Below the pieces are notes generated by a model. That model saw only the letters and a program-made list of their open reading frames with translations, was not told the DNA's origin and did not search any database. A stretch of DNA of 64,000 nucleotides from Alphaproteobacteria bacterium (GTDB lineage: Bacteria > Pseudomonadota > Alphaproteobacteria > Micavibrionales > Micavibrionaceae), in assembly GCA_030424975.1 (NCBI GenBank), contig JAUHVY010000001.1, positions 1,051,093 to 1,115,092 of the forward strand. Direction: 5' to 3'. Made by a program: the position numbers and the translations under genes. Position 1 is the stretch's first letter, and each line of letters opens with the position of its first letter. Below are positions 45,230 through 53,895 of the stretch, piece by piece.

Positions 45230-46173
45230 GCTTCGCTCTCCTCAGCATTAAAATTATCTTCTGCATCGGCCATATATCGAATGAAGACATCTTCGAAAGA
45301 CGGGCTTTCCTCGTGCCATTCATAGTCTTTGTTTGCAAAATAAGGCGTCAATGCGGACCGGAGCTTTTCTTTATCCGTTCCACTTATGTGAAGACTGTCA
45401 CCAAAGGGGGCTACAGTTTTTATCGCAGAATCTTTTCCAAGCTCTTTCGCCAATCGCATAAGATCATCACCGCGAACAACCCATGTAAATAACCCTGCCC
45501 CTTTAATTACATCCTGAACGCTTCCTTGTGTCACCAGCTTACCATATGACATATAGATAATTGCATGGCACCGTTCTGCTTCATCCATGTAGTGGGTACT
45601 GACCAAAACGGTTATTCCCTCTGCGGCAAGCTGATGAATTTCATCCCAAAATTCACGTCGCGCCTTGGGATCAACACCTGCGGTCGGCTCATCCAGTAAC
45701 AGAAGTTCCGGCTCATGCAATGTACTTGCGGCCAACGCCATGCGTTGTTTCCAACCACCTGATAGCTGCCCCGCCAGTTGTTTTTGTCTGTTTGTCAGAT
45801 TTAATTTCTCTAATGCCTTGTCGACGCGTTGCTGCTTTTGATCGAGCCCGTAAATCTGCGCTACAAATTCCAGATTTTCCCGGATAGTTAAATCTTCCCA
45901 AAAACTGAATTTTTGCGTCATGTAACCTGTGCGCTTTTTAATTTCCAGCGCATCTTCCAAAATATCGTACCCCAGAGCCTTTCCCTCGCCCTCATCAGGG
46001 GTTAGAAGGCCACATATCATGCGCAAAGTTGTTGTTTTCCCGGAGCCATTAGGGCCCAAAAACCCATAAATTTTACCCTTAGGCACTTTGACGTCAAAAT
46101 GATCGACCACCAGTTTTTTACCAAAACTCTTAGTCAAGTTACGAACATCAATTGCATATTCGATATCAGGCAT
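45226..46173 (-). CDS. ABC transporter ATP-binding protein (YbhF-like)
   Basis: 315 residues with one nucleotide-binding domain: Walker A FLGPNGSGKTTTLRM, signature AGQLSGGWKQRMALA, Walker B ELLLLDEPTAGVDPKARRE and switch His in VSTHYMDEAERC. The C-terminal extension of ~80 residues resembles those in DrrA/YbhF. It powers the export complex with the adjacent permease. It follows the HlyD gene by 4 bp. Confidence 0.95.
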   Translation of the reverse strand: MPDIEYAIDVRNLTKSFGKKLVVDHFDVKVPKGKIYGFLGPNGSGKTTTLRMICGLLTPDEGEGKALGYDILEDALEIKKRTGYMTQKFSFWEDLTIRENLEFVAQIYGLDQKQQRVDKALEKLNLTNRQKQLAGQLSGGWKQRMALAASTLHEPELLLLDEPTAGVDPKARREFWDEIHQLAAEGITVLVSTHYMDEAERCHAIIYMSYGKLVTQGSVQDVIKGAGLFTWVVRGDDLMRLAKELGKDSAIKTVAPFGDSLHISGTDKEKLRSALTPYFANKDYEWHEESPSFEDVFIRYMADAEDNFNAEESEA

Positions 46174-46177
46174 GGCG

Positions 46178-47116
46178 TCACTTCAACTCTACGTCAATAG
46201 GTAAACCAGGGCGTAATTGGCTGTGATACGCCGTGGGCGTTGCTTCGATCATGAAAACAAGCTTATCGCGCGATTCAACGCTAAAAATAACGGGCGGCGT
46301 GTATTCCGATTCCTGTGCGATATAAGATATATTCGCACGATAAGTTTCGGTGCATCCGCTGCAGGAAATGCTTATGGCTTGTCCCAGCGTAATTTCCGGC
46401 AGTTTTTCCTGTGATACAAAAAACCTCACCTTGATATTCTCGTTCGGCAGGAACTTAACAACAGGCTGCCCACTCGAAACATATTCCCCCGGAAGAAAAA
46501 AAGTATCCTCAACAACACCTGCCTCAGGCGCATGCGGGGCCGCCTCTTTAATCCTCTTATCGGTTTGAACAACAGCCTGCTTAGCCATTTCAACGGTGGC
46601 CTTAGCTGCATTGATCTTGTCTATCCGTGCACCAAGGTTTGCGACTTTGATTTGCGCTGCAATTTCATCGCTTTTTGATTGTGCGTTATCTAGCGCGGTT
46701 TTCGCATCATCTCTCTTAGAAATACTAACAGCCCCGGCTTTACTGAGTGGAAGCAAGCGTTCATATTCCTGCACTGTATTTTGCAAAGTTGTCTTTGCTT
46801 GCTCTTGTTGCTTCATGAGAATTTCAAGTTCTTCGGGGCGCTCACCTTTTAAAAGGTCTGCAAGCTCCGCCTCCGCACGCAGAACTTCTGCCTCCGCGCT
46901 ATATTTTTGGGCTGTAATATCGGTGAGGTCCAAGGAAAACAGCATATCGCCGCTTTGAACTTTTTGCCCTCGTTTAACCGAAAGCGTTTCAAGTACACTA
47001 CTCGTCGTCGGAGAAACCAGAATATACTCCCCCTCAACATAACCGGGAACAGATGCCTGTTCAGACTGACATCCGGAGAGAAAAATGAAACCGAAAATAA
47101 ACAAGAATTTTTTCAT
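46178..47116 (-). CDS. HlyD-family membrane-fusion lipoprotein (YbhG-like)
   Basis: 312 residues. The N-terminus MKKFLFIFGFIFLSGCQSEQ has a lipobox (LSGC), so the protein is anchored to the inner membrane. A biotinyl-lipoyl-like lobe (VLETLSVKRGQKVQSGDMLF) precedes a long coiled coil (SAEAEVLRAEAELADLLKGE) and the second lobe. It links the ABC permease to an outer-membrane channel, which is not in this window. Starts inside the tetR end with a 4-bp overlap. Confidence 0.9.
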   Translation of the reverse strand: MKKFLFIFGFIFLSGCQSEQASVPGYVEGEYILVSPTTSSVLETLSVKRGQKVQSGDMLFSLDLTDITAQKYSAEAEVLRAEAELADLLKGERPEELEILMKQQEQAKTTLQNTVQEYERLLPLSKAGAVSISKRDDAKTALDNAQSKSDEIAAQIKVANLGARIDKINAAKATVEMAKQAVVQTDKRIKEAAPHAPEAGVVEDTFFLPGEYVSSGQPVVKFLPNENIKVRFFVSQEKLPEITLGQAISISCSGCTETYRANISYIAQESEYTPPVIFSVESRDKLVFMIEATPTAYHSQLRPGLPIDVELK

Positions 47117-47778
47117 GGAGCAGACTTTCTGTGCGCGGCTATAATCGCGTCTGTATTTTTAAGGATTATTTCTTTAATTGCCTTCGCTTCGTTTTCACCA
47201 AATTTAGTCCACCCCATCCTGCGGAAGATCATTTCCTTGTGTGTTTTAAAAATAGCGGTCTGACCAAAGATTGCGTGCGTACACAATATACAGTCCATGT
47301 TCTCTGCCGGTTTATTCATCAAATGTGCGACAAGGCGTGTAAGTGTTTCATGCATCGGCTTCATCATATCGTCATAGAATCGATCAAACACAAACGAAGG
47401 CTGCATTTGCTCCCGCACCATAATCTGCCCCATATACGGGCTAGCCTGCTCGCTCAACAAGAAATCAGCTACACTCCCCATAAAGTCATGCAACAAATCT
47501 CTGGCTTTCTCATGTGACAGATCGCTTTGCGCAAGAGCGTTTCTTATTTCCTGTGCTTTTTCTGCACGTTCTTCACGGAATTTAGAAATAATATGCCAAA
47601 GCACCGCCTCATACAGCCCCTCCTTATTTTCAAAATAATAAGGGATGGCAGAGATATTCACATCAGCCTCTTTTACGAGCATACGGGTTGATGTGCCATT
47701 ATACCCATTCATCGCAAATGATTTTACAGCAGCCTCTAAAAGGCGGTCTTTTGCGCTTTTACTTGATATTTTTGTCAC
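47113..47778 (-). CDS. TetR-family repressor of the efflux operon (CecR/YbiH-like)
   Basis: 221 residues from GTG 47778, chosen because AAGG stands 9 nt upstream; the longer frame lacks an SD and extends into the operator. HTH: RLLEAAVKSFAMNGYNGTST and VNISAIPYYFENKEGLYEAV. The C-terminal domain resembles YbiH/CecR (DUF1956), which governs ybhGFSR in enterobacteria. First gene of the tetR-hlyD-ABC operon. It most likely represses the operon through the palindrome at 47823-47842 and is released by a toxic compound; the ligand is unknown. Confidence 0.9.
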   Translation of the reverse strand: MTKISSKSAKDRLLEAAVKSFAMNGYNGTSTRMLVKEADVNISAIPYYFENKEGLYEAVLWHIISKFREERAEKAQEIRNALAQSDLSHEKARDLLHDFMGSVADFLLSEQASPYMGQIMVREQMQPSFVFDRFYDDMMKPMHETLTRLVAHLMNKPAENMDCILCTHAIFGQTAIFKTHKEMIFRRMGWTKFGENEAKAIKEIILKNTDAIIAAHRKSAP

Positions 47779-47801
47779 GGTTATTTTCCTTATCTTAAAA
47801 T

Positions 47802-47842
47802 ATGGTAACACCAACAAAATATTAAGTCAATCGATTGAATTA
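47802..47842 (-). promoter_or_regulatory. Promoter with overlapping palindromic operator for the efflux operon
   Basis: On the minus strand TTGACT (47830-47825), a 17-bp spacer and TACCAT (47807-47802) resemble -35 and -10 boxes. Over the -35 lies the perfect 12-bp palindrome TCAATCGATTGA at 47827-47838, extended to 20 bp (47823-47842) with one mismatched pair. This is the expected place for autorepression by the TetR-type regulator. Confidence 0.7.
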
Positions 47843-47926
47843 TTATATATACATAGATATCATACAAAAGGCTGTGCTAAGGTTTTCTGCACTCGCACAT
47901 AAGACGACAAAAGGAAACTAATTTTA

Positions 47927-48613
47927 ATGAAACTAAGATTACCACATTTATTAACCGTGACTATTTTGTCGTTTTTTGCATATCACACCGCCTTTGCCGG
48001 TCAGGACAACGCCGTTACAATTATTCAAACCATTAAAATAAATGACATCTCATTAAACAGCACCGCCGAAGAGATCGAAGCCTATATAAAAACCAAACCA
48101 TCCCTGGAATGTCAGCGCGTCGATGTGCCGGAACGAAAAAGTAAAATCCCGACAAGACCCTCAACACCAAGGTATCAAAGTTGGAATTGCTCATATGCGC
48201 ATAAAACATTATCCGAAGTACTGAATGTCCAAATGTCTGATGGTGTTATCACCCATCTTTTACATGAAACGGGGTACGATAAAGCTCAGGACTTTGAAAA
48301 CATAAAGTCATACATTAAAGACGTTCATAACAAGATTGAAACGACAGGCATGACAGCCGATCAAACTAATTCGCAAAATTTTATAACTTACAAAGAGAAT
48401 AATGGAAAAGGAGGCTCCAGCCCCTCTTTCTCACAACACATCAATGCAAAAAGAACAGTATTATGTGACGGCGCTCCCGTGTCCTTTTTAGTATCGATCA
48501 ATGCCAACACACTTCCTTATCAAGATGTATACAGAGCAGGAATCAAGATAGAACGCAGCCTTCATCAATTGCATTGCAAGAATATAAGCACAGATGAAAA
48601 AAGCGTTAAATAA
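47927..48613 (+). CDS. Exported protein of unknown function
   Basis: 228 residues. Signal peptide ends near AYHTAFA|GQDN. The mature part contains four cysteines (LECQRVD, WNCSYA, VLCDGA, LHCKNI), probably two disulfides, and a segment TIIQTIKINDISLNSTAEEI at its start that resembles small periplasmic domains binding proteins or peptidoglycan. No family recognised. It stands alone, divergent from the efflux operon and convergent with the gene at 48707. Confidence 0.55.
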   Translation: MKLRLPHLLTVTILSFFAYHTAFAGQDNAVTIIQTIKINDISLNSTAEEIEAYIKTKPSLECQRVDVPERKSKIPTRPSTPRYQSWNCSYAHKTLSEVLNVQMSDGVITHLLHETGYDKAQDFENIKSYIKDVHNKIETTGMTADQTNSQNFITYKENNGKGGSSPSFSQHINAKRTVLCDGAPVSFLVSINANTLPYQDVYRAGIKIERSLHQLHCKNISTDEKSVK

Positions 48614-48706
48614 TCACCATCCCTTACTTTCACCTGTAAACTGATAGCATATAGACCTGACGGATGGCATTATCAGGCATAGTGATGAACTTTAAGGCTT
48701 CGGATA

Positions 48707-49042
48707 TTATAATTGATGAACCAGAGGCATTTCGAAAGCAGATATATTGATACCGCCCCTGCGATGAATGATGAAAACCCTGCCTGCTGAAGCGATTACT
48801 TGATCTAATTTCTTTAACACCGTCATTCCGATACCTTGCATACGGCCATTTTCACTAATGAAATATAATTTCATTGTCTCGCGGTCATACTCTACCCAGT
48901 TTAAAGGCTCAGGCATCGGCTTTTCATGAAAGATATAAACCTCTCCCAAGTCACTAACAGCCAGATCGAGCTTCATCACTTTTACGGCATCCGATAAGAC
49001 CGGCATTTCATCTATTGATGGTAATATATTATTTTCGGACAT
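48707..49042 (-). CDS. Hypothetical protein after the 692-residue gene
   Basis: 111 residues, soluble, mixed alpha/beta, without a signal peptide. Segments LAVSDLGEVYIFHEKP and GRVFIIHRRGGINISAF suggest a small beta-sheet domain. The gene follows the 692-residue protein gene after 18 bp and is the last of the minus-strand series. Position next to an effector-like gene would suit an immunity protein or chaperone, but nothing in the sequence shows that. Confidence 0.5.
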   Translation of the reverse strand: MSENNILPSIDEMPVLSDAVKVMKLDLAVSDLGEVYIFHEKPMPEPLNWVEYDRETMKLYFISENGRMQGIGMTVLKKLDQVIASAGRVFIIHRRGGINISAFEMPLVHQL

Positions 49043-49060
49043 AAATACCCCAATACAAAA

Positions 49061-51139
49061 TTATGGCCCTGATTGTGAGGGGGTTTGTATTCTTTGCTGG
49101 TCCATAGTTTGCTGCTCTGCAGCGAGTTGCGCTGCTCTTTGTTGTAGTTCGAAGTCTTGCTGTTTCATTTGATCCAGACTTACAGACTCATCATCATTCT
49201 TCATAACTTCGATTTGGTTATCCGGAACGACACCTTCGACAAGACTTGCTTTGCTATCGCTTGACTGGACTGTGATATTAGACCCCGGAGGCAAAATACT
49301 GTCAATTTCAGCGGTTCTTTCCGTCACGCCTTCGGGTGTAGACGCGGCCGGCGTTGCTGTCGCAGACGCTTCGAGAGCTTCAGGGCTGCCGAGTGTTCTT
49401 TCCTTGATATATGCATTCAAGAGTTCAGGGTTTTCTTTTAAAGGATCATCCTCCGACATTGTCCAGCCCCACCCCGTCAATGAATTATCATATGCCTTTA
49501 TGTAAGCAGCAACTTCCGGATGGTTTTGCGCTAATGCCTCAGGATTATCATCTGAGGATGCAAGTCGGCGTACATATTCCAAACGATCATCAACAGGCAC
49601 ATTATTCAGCAAATTATCCGCTTGTGCGGGATCACTGAATTGCGTGTCCATTTCATCTACGAGCTCTTGTTTGACGGCATCACGCAAATTGCTAATCGTT
49701 TCAGCGGGGTTCATACGATTAACTTCGAACTCTATGCCCATGGCTTGCGCTTGCGCAACAGTTTCCCCAAGATTCCCCCCATGAACAATCCCCTCTTTAT
49801 GGGAATATCCTATACGCGCCGCCTTATCATAAAGATTATTAAGATCAATCATCCGATGCAATTCCTGCGGCTGCCCTTCTATCGTCGCAGAGAACTGATC
49901 CCTTGCCTCCAATAATAGTTCAGCGCGCGCGGAATTGTCCGGGAACATACTCATGGAAAGTGTTTGGAAATGCTCTTCTGATAAGCCCGGGGCATGCTCA
50001 TCTGCCCATTCTTTAAAATCAACACGCGCTTTGGTTTCAGCCGCCGCAGTGATGACAATACTTGCCCCAGTCGGGTCAACCGTACTAATCCCCAAATCAC
50101 CGTATAACATATTTTCCGTATCTTTGTTTAGCTCAAGATACGATTGATATGCCTCATCATCTATAACACCGGCTTCATGCAAATCACCTGCAAAATCGCG
50201 CTGCGCTGCATGCGCTTGATCCATTAAGGCCAGACTGGCTGCGCCGATCACAACACCGACACCGGTAATGTTCGCGCCCAGACGCCCTGCTTTTGCCAGC
50301 TTTGACACATCCTTTACGCCATCGGCTATGTCAGCGGCCGCCTCTGCCTTCTTTAAAGCATCCGCAGCATCATCTGCCAAATTTGCCTTGGGTGGGGGAT
50401 CAATATTTGCACTGGTTTTACCATCAGGAACACCATCCGCGCCAGGCTTAGCCTCACCTGCAGTTAACTCTGCTGCTGTTGGTTTAGGCGGTTTTTTAGT
50501 AAAATCATATTCGCCGTTATCAATTCTTTGCTGCGCTTTCGGGCGGCCCTCAACAATTTCAGTGTCATGACCGGATATTCTTTTTGCCCAATCATCATTC
50601 TCATTGATTTTATGCGTTTCGATATCTTCCGATGTCACTTCCTTGCCCGTGTCATTAGAAATTGCACTGGCAATACCGTTTTTAAGAGAGCGTACCTGTT
50701 TGTTAAACCGACTCAGTTCTGTTTCAGGTGTTAAAAGTTTTTCTTTCCCTTTCTTCATTTCAAAAGGAACACCGTCAGCATTTAGCTTCGGCTCTCTGTA
50801 AAATGTTCCGGCCAAGTTATCAGGGCCTTTGGCACCGGAAATAATCTGCCCGGCCTCATCATATAATGGGTCAGCTAAATTATTTGGGTTAAATACTAAA
50901 ATGCTCTTTGACTCTTCATTAAAGAAAATAACAGTTCCCGACCTGCCCGGCTGATTAGACGTATTAACCATATATTCTGTTTTCGGATCAGAGAGCATCT
51001 CCTTGATCTTTGTTACCAAGCCTTCTTGGTCACTAACATTAAAGTCAGGTAAATGCCCAGTCCCACCCGTTTCACCGGCAGAATGTAACGCTATACTTCT
51101 GGCTAATTGGTCAATTTGCTCCGGACTTAAATCAGGCAT
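49061..51139 (-). CDS. Large effector-like or multidomain protein, unknown function
   Basis: 692 residues, no signal peptide. The N-terminal ~120 residues (GRSGTVIFFNEESKSILVFN, GTFYREPKLN) resemble cores of polymorphic-toxin nuclease domains, an uncertain resemblance. A Pro/Ala/Lys-rich linker leads to a helical region with a Gly/Ala-rich membrane-active segment at about 285-310 (LGANITGVGVVIGAASLALM). The C-terminal 250 residues are helical with repeats of E/D/Q and end in a Gln-rich tail. Genes for a 130-residue and a 111-residue protein flank it. It may be a secreted effector or surface protein; the function is unknown. Confidence 0.5.
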   Translation of the reverse strand: MPDLSPEQIDQLARSIALHSAGETGGTGHLPDFNVSDQEGLVTKIKEMLSDPKTEYMVNTSNQPGRSGTVIFFNEESKSILVFNPNNLADPLYDEAGQIISGAKGPDNLAGTFYREPKLNADGVPFEMKKGKEKLLTPETELSRFNKQVRSLKNGIASAISNDTGKEVTSEDIETHKINENDDWAKRISGHDTEIVEGRPKAQQRIDNGEYDFTKKPPKPTAAELTAGEAKPGADGVPDGKTSANIDPPPKANLADDAADALKKAEAAADIADGVKDVSKLAKAGRLGANITGVGVVIGAASLALMDQAHAAQRDFAGDLHEAGVIDDEAYQSYLELNKDTENMLYGDLGISTVDPTGASIVITAAAETKARVDFKEWADEHAPGLSEEHFQTLSMSMFPDNSARAELLLEARDQFSATIEGQPQELHRMIDLNNLYDKAARIGYSHKEGIVHGGNLGETVAQAQAMGIEFEVNRMNPAETISNLRDAVKQELVDEMDTQFSDPAQADNLLNNVPVDDRLEYVRRLASSDDNPEALAQNHPEVAAYIKAYDNSLTGWGWTMSEDDPLKENPELLNAYIKERTLGSPEALEASATATPAASTPEGVTERTAEIDSILPPGSNITVQSSDSKASLVEGVVPDNQIEVMKNDDESVSLDQMKQQDFELQQRAAQLAAEQQTMDQQRIQTPSQSGP

Positions 51140-51165
51140 CCGTCCCCTCCCTTAATCAAGAAAAC

Positions 51166-51558
51166 TTAAAACGGAACCAAGCCACGGTCTTCTAAATCCG
51201 TGTTTAAATCAGCTACGTCCTCTAAGGAAAATCTATCTTCCTTATTCGGGTTATGTTTCGATGCATACTCAACATAAGATGAAAAAGCGACCCACTCTCT
51301 ATAGCTCATAGGTACTATTGCTCCGCCATTTGCATCTTTTTCTACACCGTTTAATTTTGTCGTAATGGCCTTGAGGTCATCAATAGGTGCCAAAGTATGA
51401 TCGTCCCACCATTCTATATCTTTTTCATTTTCGACAAGGTTAATAAATGCTCTTTGAACTAATCCCAGCTGTTCTGCATTAAGTTGAACTCCGAAAAGTT
51501 TTGAATCCTGTGGTTTTTCTTCCATACCCGACTCCATATTAAATTGTTTTTTTTCCAT
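51166..51558 (-). CDS. Hypothetical protein, possible partner of the effector-like gene
   Basis: 130 residues, soluble and acidic, ending in DVADLNTDLEDRGLVPF. A central helix pair (LGLVQRAFINLVENEKDIEW and ATSKLN-type region) is visible, with no catalytic motif. It lies 26 bp upstream of the 692-residue gene on the same strand, so the two are probably cotranscribed. SD GGAG is 7 nt upstream of the ATG. Function not recognised. Confidence 0.5.
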   Translation of the reverse strand: MEKKQFNMESGMEEKPQDSKLFGVQLNAEQLGLVQRAFINLVENEKDIEWWDDHTLAPIDDLKAITTKLNGVEKDANGGAIVPMSYREWVAFSSYVEYASKHNPNKEDRFSLEDVADLNTDLEDRGLVPF

Positions 51559-51614
51559 TATTTTTCTCCATTAGTCTACGCCATGCATACGATGTCATAG
51601 ATATAACCTAAATC

Positions 51615-52292
51615 TTAAGATAAGCTCAATTCCTGTTTAACTTCAGCAACAGCCTGATTGCGGCGCTGCATCAGCACCTCCGTATCAGCCTCATTCCCAA
51701 CTGCCTTTGCAACCTGAAAGGCGGAACGAAGATAATCAGCTTGCGGATACGCCTTGTCTTCCATTCCTAAACGTCCTTGTGCATCTGCCTGGATGGTTTT
51801 TACAAACCTCTCTAGCGCCTCAGGTTCTTCAAACGCACCAAGGTCTTCAAATAAACTAACTATTTTTCCTGGACGCATTTCTAATGATCGGTGCCCCTTT
51901 AAATGGTGCAGAGATACTTTCTGTGCAAAATCCGAAATGTCTTGCGGCACATTTAATCGTTCAGAAAGGTCAATAATTGGCTGAACGCCCGCTACTTCAT
52001 GATTGATATGTCTGGGCCATTCTTCTTTCGGGGTTAAGCCTTTCCCCAAATCATGCGTTAGTGCAGCAAAACGCACCGTTACATCATCACTAAGCTCTGC
52101 CGCCCTTTTGACAACCATAAGCGTATGAACACCGGTGTCTATTTCGGGGTGATGCTCTGCTACCTGCGGCACACCAAAAAGCGCATCAATCTCAGGTAAC
52201 TCGCTTTTTAATTCTCCGCTATCATGTAAGTTTTTTATATATCCGGCAGGATCATCACTTAACAGGCCTTGCTTTAAATCATCCCAATTCAT
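51615..52292 (-). CDS. Stand-alone CCA-enzyme-type HD domain phosphohydrolase, copy 1
   Basis: 225 residues. ELPEIDALFGVPQVAEHHPE and FAALTHDLGKGLTPKEEWPR (His80-Asp81) correspond closely to the C-terminal HD domain of gammaproteobacterial tRNA CCA-adding enzyme (EIDALFGVPQ...HPEIDTG). There that domain has 2',3'-cyclic phosphodiesterase, 2'-nucleotidase and phosphatase activity. The nucleotidyltransferase half is absent here. His46-47 and the pair His56/His98 may also bind metal. It is 56 bp upstream of the 130-residue gene on the same strand. The second copy lies 1.26 kb away. Confidence 0.85.
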   Translation of the reverse strand: MNWDDLKQGLLSDDPAGYIKNLHDSGELKSELPEIDALFGVPQVAEHHPEIDTGVHTLMVVKRAAELSDDVTVRFAALTHDLGKGLTPKEEWPRHINHEVAGVQPIIDLSERLNVPQDISDFAQKVSLHHLKGHRSLEMRPGKIVSLFEDLGAFEEPEALERFVKTIQADAQGRLGMEDKAYPQADYLRSAFQVAKAVGNEADTEVLMQRRNQAVAEVKQELSLS

Positions 52293-52418
52293 TATTTTAT
52301 ACTCACTAAAACCTTAAAATAACACTTAATTATCAACATTGTAATACATTCTGCCTATAAATGAGAAGCGATTAATTTAAATGCTATATTAGACAAACAA
52401 AAAATAAAAAATAATGAC

Positions 52419-52772
52419 TTAGGTAACCTCAATCTCACAAATACTGTCATGAAGGCTTTCCAATTCAGGAATATCGTCAGCAAAATTGCGCCCATATCCC
52501 AAAATTCTGTCCAATGTATTATATTGATCATTATCTAAAAAAACATAGCTAACATCATTACCACGCACTACCTCTTCTTTAAGCCGCTTGAGTGCTGTTA
52601 GCGTGTCAGCGAATTCTTGTTCATCAATGCTGGGGCAAATGCAGAAAAAATCACTCTCCATAGGATTTTTTTGAATATAATTTGAAATAGCAATCGCCAT
52701 ATCCAAGACATCTTGTGTCATTTCAACTTGTTTAGGATTTCCATCTGCGACGACTTTGAACATATTCTGCAC
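52419..52772 (-). CDS. Small companion protein of the HD gene, intact copy
   Basis: 117 residues. GTG start at 52772, with GAG seven nt upstream. The sequence MQNMFKVVADGNPKQVEMTQ and DFFCICPSIDEQEFADTLTA is soluble and helical, with the ending LHDSICEIEVT. No family recognised. It precedes the HD gene of unit 1 by 126 bp and has a truncated relative before unit 2, so HD and companion genes may function together. Confidence 0.6.
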   Translation of the reverse strand: MQNMFKVVADGNPKQVEMTQDVLDMAIAISNYIQKNPMESDFFCICPSIDEQEFADTLTALKRLKEEVVRGNDVSYVFLDNDQYNTLDRILGYGRNFADDIPELESLHDSICEIEVT

Positions 52773-52869
52773 TATTTTCTCTAATTATTAAAATTTATTA
52801 AGTTAAAAACATACCATCCCGGAAGAAAAATAGTCAAATAAATGTATTACTTAGCCCATATTTAATAGC

Positions 52870-53547
52870 TTAAGATAAGTTCAATTCCTGTTTAACATCA
52901 GCAATAGCCTGATTGCGACGCTGCATCAGAATTTCCGTATCGTCCTCATTCCCAACTGCCTTTGCAACCTGAAAGGCGGAACGAAGATAATCAGCTTGCG
53001 GATACGGGGAATTTTCCATTCCTAAACGCCCTTGCGCATCCGCTTGAACTGTCTTCACAAACTTTTCCAACACCTCCGGATCTTCAAACGCGCCAAGGTC
53101 TTCAAATAAACTAACTATTTTTCCTGGACGCATTTCTAATGATCGGTGCCCCTTTAAATGGTGCAGAGATACTTTCTGTGCAAAATCCGAAATGTCTTGC
53201 GGCACATTTAATCGTTCAGAAAGGTCAATAATTGGCTGAACGCCCGCTACTTCATGATTGATATGTCTGGGCCATTCTTCTTTCGGGGTTAAGCCTTTCC
53301 CCAAATCATGCGTTAGTGCAGCAAAACGCACCGTTACATCATCACTAAGCTCTGCCGCCCTTTTGACAACCATGAGTGTATGAATACCGGTATCTATTTC
53401 GGGGTGATGCTCTGCTGCCTGCGGCACACCAAAAAGCGCATCAATCTCAGGTAACTCGTTTTTTAACTCACCGCTATCATGTAGATTTTTTACATATCCC
53501 GCGGGATCATCACTTAGCAGACCCTGCTTTAAATCATCCCAATTCAT
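52870..53547 (-). CDS. Stand-alone CCA-enzyme-type HD domain phosphohydrolase, copy 2
   Basis: 225 residues and the same length as copy 1, with His80-Asp81 and the surrounding motifs retained, so both copies look functional. Most differences lie in the first ~30 residues and the last ~80, e.g. GYVKNLHDSGELKNELPE and GMENSPYPQADYLR. The middle of the gene is identical to copy 1 at the DNA level, consistent with recent gene conversion. The 97-bp gap to the companion gene of unit 1 shows no separate terminator. Confidence 0.85.
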   Translation of the reverse strand: MNWDDLKQGLLSDDPAGYVKNLHDSGELKNELPEIDALFGVPQAAEHHPEIDTGIHTLMVVKRAAELSDDVTVRFAALTHDLGKGLTPKEEWPRHINHEVAGVQPIIDLSERLNVPQDISDFAQKVSLHHLKGHRSLEMRPGKIVSLFEDLGAFEDPEVLEKFVKTVQADAQGRLGMENSPYPQADYLRSAFQVAKAVGNEDDTEILMQRRNQAIADVKQELNLS

Positions 53548-53614
53548 TTTTATGGCACAACTTCCTAAAATTTTTAAAAATAAGCTTAATTATCAGTAGT
53601 GTAATACATTCCAC

Positions 53615-53812
53615 TTATGAATGAGAAGCAATTAATTTAAGTGTGTCAGCGAATTGTTGCTCATCAATGCTGGGGCGAATGCAGAAAAAATCACTTTCCA
53701 TTGGATTTTCTTGAACATAATTTGAAATAGCAATCGCCATGTCCAAAACATCTTGTGTCATTTCAACTTGTTTGGGATTTCCATCTGCAAAGACTTTGAA
53801 CATATTTTGCAC
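53615..53812 (-). pseudogene. Truncated companion gene of unit 2
   Basis: 66 codons from GTG 53812 match the first 59 or so residues of the 117-residue companion protein (MFKVFADGNPKQVEMTQDVL; DFFCIRPSIDEQQFADTL), then switch to a short unrelated ending KLIASHS. The junction is at about 53641-53643, where GTG microhomology joins DNA equivalent to 52380 with DNA equivalent to 52603. About 220 bp, including the C-terminal half, are missing. It may still make a short peptide. Confidence 0.75.
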
Positions 53813-53895
53813 CTGCACATAATCTGCACAAAATATCATCGATAATTGCGGAAACGCATCATACCGCTTGCAAATCTATTTGCGACAAAGAGTGT

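Larger units (their letters stand above)
51615..53812. repeat. Tandem duplication of HD gene plus small companion gene
   Basis: Unit 1 (HD 51615-52292, companion 52419-52772) and unit 2 (HD 52870-53547, truncated companion to 53812) are related at 1255-bp offset through the HD gene and into the intergenic DNA. The block 51838-52118 is identical to 53093-53373 (281 bp), while both ends of the HD genes and intergenic DNA differ at many positions. Unit 2 has lost about 220 bp of its companion gene and upstream DNA relative to unit 1. Confidence 0.9.
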
